The translations under genes were made by a program, and so were the position numbers. From Halogeometricum rufum (GTDB lineage: Archaea > Halobacteriota > Halobacteria > Halobacteriales > Haloferacaceae), in NCBI RefSeq assembly GCF_900112175.1, contig NZ_FOYT01000005.1, forward strand, positions 62,001 through 126,000: DNA of 64,000 bases. The letters run 5' to 3'. The notes below the pieces were generated by a model that saw only the letters and a program-made list of their open reading frames with translations, ran no database searches and was not told where the DNA came from. Positions 62,672 to 64,000 of the stretch are shown here, in pieces (within the stretch, counting starts at the first letter, position 1; every line of letters begins with the position of its first letter).

Positions 62672-63490
62672 ATGCCCGCAGACGACTTCGAAGGCACGCA
62701 CACGCTCCTGAGCGACGACTACGCCGGCGCGCTCGCGCGAACGGTCGACTCGCTGGTCCCGTACGCCGACCGAGGACTCGTCAGACTCGACGAACCGTGG
62801 CTGGAGGAAGAACCGGACGGCGAGGACTGCCGCGAGGCGTGGGAGGCGGTCCGCGACCGGTTCGAGCGCGCGCCGGACGACGACGCGAGTTCCCGAGAAG
62901 CGTGGCGCGTCGAACTCGTGGACGACGGAACGGGTTTGGATGCACTTTCACGTCTGGTCGAACTGGCGGGCGGCATCGCGGGCCGACACTTCGTCTTCGA
63001 GGTGGAACTCGCGCGCGAGGGGCGGACCGCGCTGAGCGCGATGCCGCACCACTCCGACCTCCGAGCCGACGCCGACGCGCTCCCCGAGGCGGCGTTCGCG
63101 GCCGCCGAAGACGCCCTCTCGGGCCTCGACGCCTGCCTCGTCGCCGACGACCCGGTCGCCGAGTGGGTCGCCCGCGACCGACGGTGGAGCGTCGGTCCGG
63201 CCGTCTGCGAGGAGACGCTGGACGAACGGCGGGCGAGTTGCTACGGCATCGCCAATCTCCGCGGCGTCGCCGTCGCCGCCGACGGGACGACGCTCCGACT
63301 GTCGTGGGGACTGGACGGCCCCGTCTCCGACGACCCCATCGGGAAGGCGCTGACGTGGACGATGGAGAAACTGTACCGCCCGCCAGCGGCGCTTCCCTGT
63401 GGAGACGCCGAACGGGCGGAGCGAGTGGCGACGTTCCTCGCCGAGACGCTCCGGCGGTTCGACGGCCGAGAGATACGCGGCGAGGCGTGA
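62672..63490 (+). CDS. hypothetical haloarchaeal protein
   Basis: 272 residues from the ATG at 62672. Acidic, alpha/beta without a signal or membrane helix. Segments FVFEVELAREGRTALSAMPHHSDL, RRWSVGPAVCEETLDERRAS and WTMEKLYRPPAALPCGDAERAERVATFLAETLRRF look conserved but match no fold I recognise. It lies 53 bp after the thioredoxin-like gene, same strand, so cotranscription is possible. Function unknown. Confidence 0.6.
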   Translation: MPADDFEGTHTLLSDDYAGALARTVDSLVPYADRGLVRLDEPWLEEEPDGEDCREAWEAVRDRFERAPDDDASSREAWRVELVDDGTGLDALSRLVELAGGIAGRHFVFEVELAREGRTALSAMPHHSDLRADADALPEAAFAAAEDALSGLDACLVADDPVAEWVARDRRWSVGPAVCEETLDERRASCYGIANLRGVAVAADGTTLRLSWGLDGPVSDDPIGKALTWTMEKLYRPPAALPCGDAERAERVATFLAETLRRFDGREIRGEA

Positions 63491-63510
63491 GCGACGGCCG
63501 GACGAGCGGG

Positions 63511-64000
63511 TCAGTCGAAGTCCGCGTCCACGTCGTCCAAGTCCACGTCCGAGTCGAGGTCCACGTCCGGGCCGCCCTCGAACCACGAGAGCGCTTCCTC
63601 GACGGAGTGGGCGGGCGGCGAACAGGCGCGGCCCTCGCAGGCGTAGACGGTCGGTTCGCCGTCGCGCATCTCCCGGCCCCGCCAGACCGGCGGCACCTCG
63701 TCCAGACTCAGCGCGTCCAGCCACGGCGACAGGTCGTCGTCCGTCGGCGGCCGAACCGAGAGGACGGCGTCGGGCACGTAGCGTTCGGCCAGCGACCGGC
63801 GGAACGACTCGGGCAGGCCGTCGGCCGCGACGACGACTTCGGACCCGCCGCGGGCGCGCTTCTCGGCAGCCAGCGCCAGCGAGACGTGTTCGAGCGGCCG
63901 GCCGCGGATGCGGTCGGCGTGCGTGTCGAGCACCGTCCCCGCGACGGCGGCGAAGTCGGCGTCCGGGGCGAAGGCGTCGAGGTCCGACAGCAGGGAGACG
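63511..64000 (-). CDS. YyaL/DUF255-type thioredoxin-domain protein, C-terminal part
   Basis: The coding frame is open to the right edge, so the N-terminus is off-window; about 162 C-terminal residues are visible. VVVAADGLPESFRRSLAERYVPDAVLSVRPP and YACEGRACSPPAHSVEEALSWF match the end of YyaL/spermatogenesis-associated-20-like proteins, which start with a thioredoxin-fold domain followed by a six-hairpin glycosidase-like barrel. The C-terminus has a repeated acidic tail (DVDLDSDVDLDD). Cellular role poorly known. Confidence 0.85.
   Translation of the reverse strand, partial: VSLLSDLDAFAPDADFAAVAGTVLDTHADRIRGRPLEHVSLALAAEKRARGGSEVVVAADGLPESFRRSLAERYVPDAVLSVRPPTDDDLSPWLDALSLDEVPPVWRGREMRDGEPTVYACEGRACSPPAHSVEEALSWFEGGPDVDLDSDVDLDDVDADFD

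Overview
The window reads as the chromosome of a halophilic archaeon (class Halobacteria). Four things point there: very GC-rich DNA, a strongly acidic proteome (Asp/Glu-rich, few Lys), archaeal signature genes (XPB-Bax1, Dph2, archaeal methionine adenosyltransferase, PAC2-family proteasome-assembly-like protein), and families I know mainly from haloarchaea (HalOD1, DUF7344, bat-like HTH_10, DUF5800/5804/5805 types, fused cytochrome oxidase I-III). Several genes have an archaeal TATA box 25-30 bp before the start codon, as expected for leaderless mRNAs. GTG and TTG starts occur. The gene mix looks like Haloferacales, but I cannot name a genus.

Left part (0-25 kb): a metal-trafficking GTPase fragment and a cupin, then the Hsp70 cluster on the minus strand (grpE, alpha/beta hydrolase, dnaK, dnaJ). 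Next come a PAC2-family protein, an m5C RNA methyltransferase overlapping a separate PUA-like partner, a small regulatory group (HalOD1, DUF7344, bat-like HTH), and the Bax1 and XPB repair genes with a lipoprotein gene lodged between them. They are followed by a TSUP permease, an aminotransferase, an Obg-like ATPase, a DUF4349 lipoprotein, a bactofilin-like polymer protein, a DUF3179 Tat lipoprotein, a GT2 glycosyltransferase, an RNase H-fold exonuclease and an HMCES-type abasic-site protein.

Middle (25.2-28.8 kb): the one clearly accessory stretch. About 1.3 kb without a convincing gene drifts into AT-rich DNA, followed by an AT-rich zinc-finger/HNH nuclease gene. That gene abuts a GC-rich DUF5805 plus tyrosine-recombinase pair. 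The recombinase has an atypical active-site box, and a T-arm-like hairpin lies just downstream.

28.8-45 kb: a methyltransferase, an AI-2E-type membrane protein, an orphan HisG-like protein, a large acidic coiled-coil protein, a UlaG-like hydrolase, a probable 34-residue leaderless small protein, a LOG-like protein, Dph2 and a zinc ribbon. Then come a membrane protein with a sequon-rich tail, and an HTTM-DCC membrane protein whose stop codon lies in a 23-bp tandem repeat. A cluster of YlbF-like, MinD-like and degenerate-P-loop RecA-fold genes follows, then a long FKBP/SlyD-type isomerase with a Gly/Met-rich segment like that of DnaK.

45-52 kb: respiratory cluster. Three plus-strand genes for membrane proteins converge on a minus-strand operon encoding cytochrome oxidase subunit II, fused subunit I-III, a subunit-IV-like protein and two small membrane proteins. 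A further membrane protein lies upstream.

52-64 kb: a CYTH phosphatase, methionine adenosyltransferase converging on polyphosphate kinase 1 through a shared CTAG, a sarcosine/N-methyltryptophan-oxidase family flavoprotein, ThiI, small zinc proteins, a second alpha/beta hydrolase overlapping cysteine synthase tail to tail, a thioredoxin-like protein, a hypothetical protein, and the C-terminal part of a YyaL-type protein cut by the right edge. I see no rRNA, complete tRNA, CRISPR array or intact insertion sequence.
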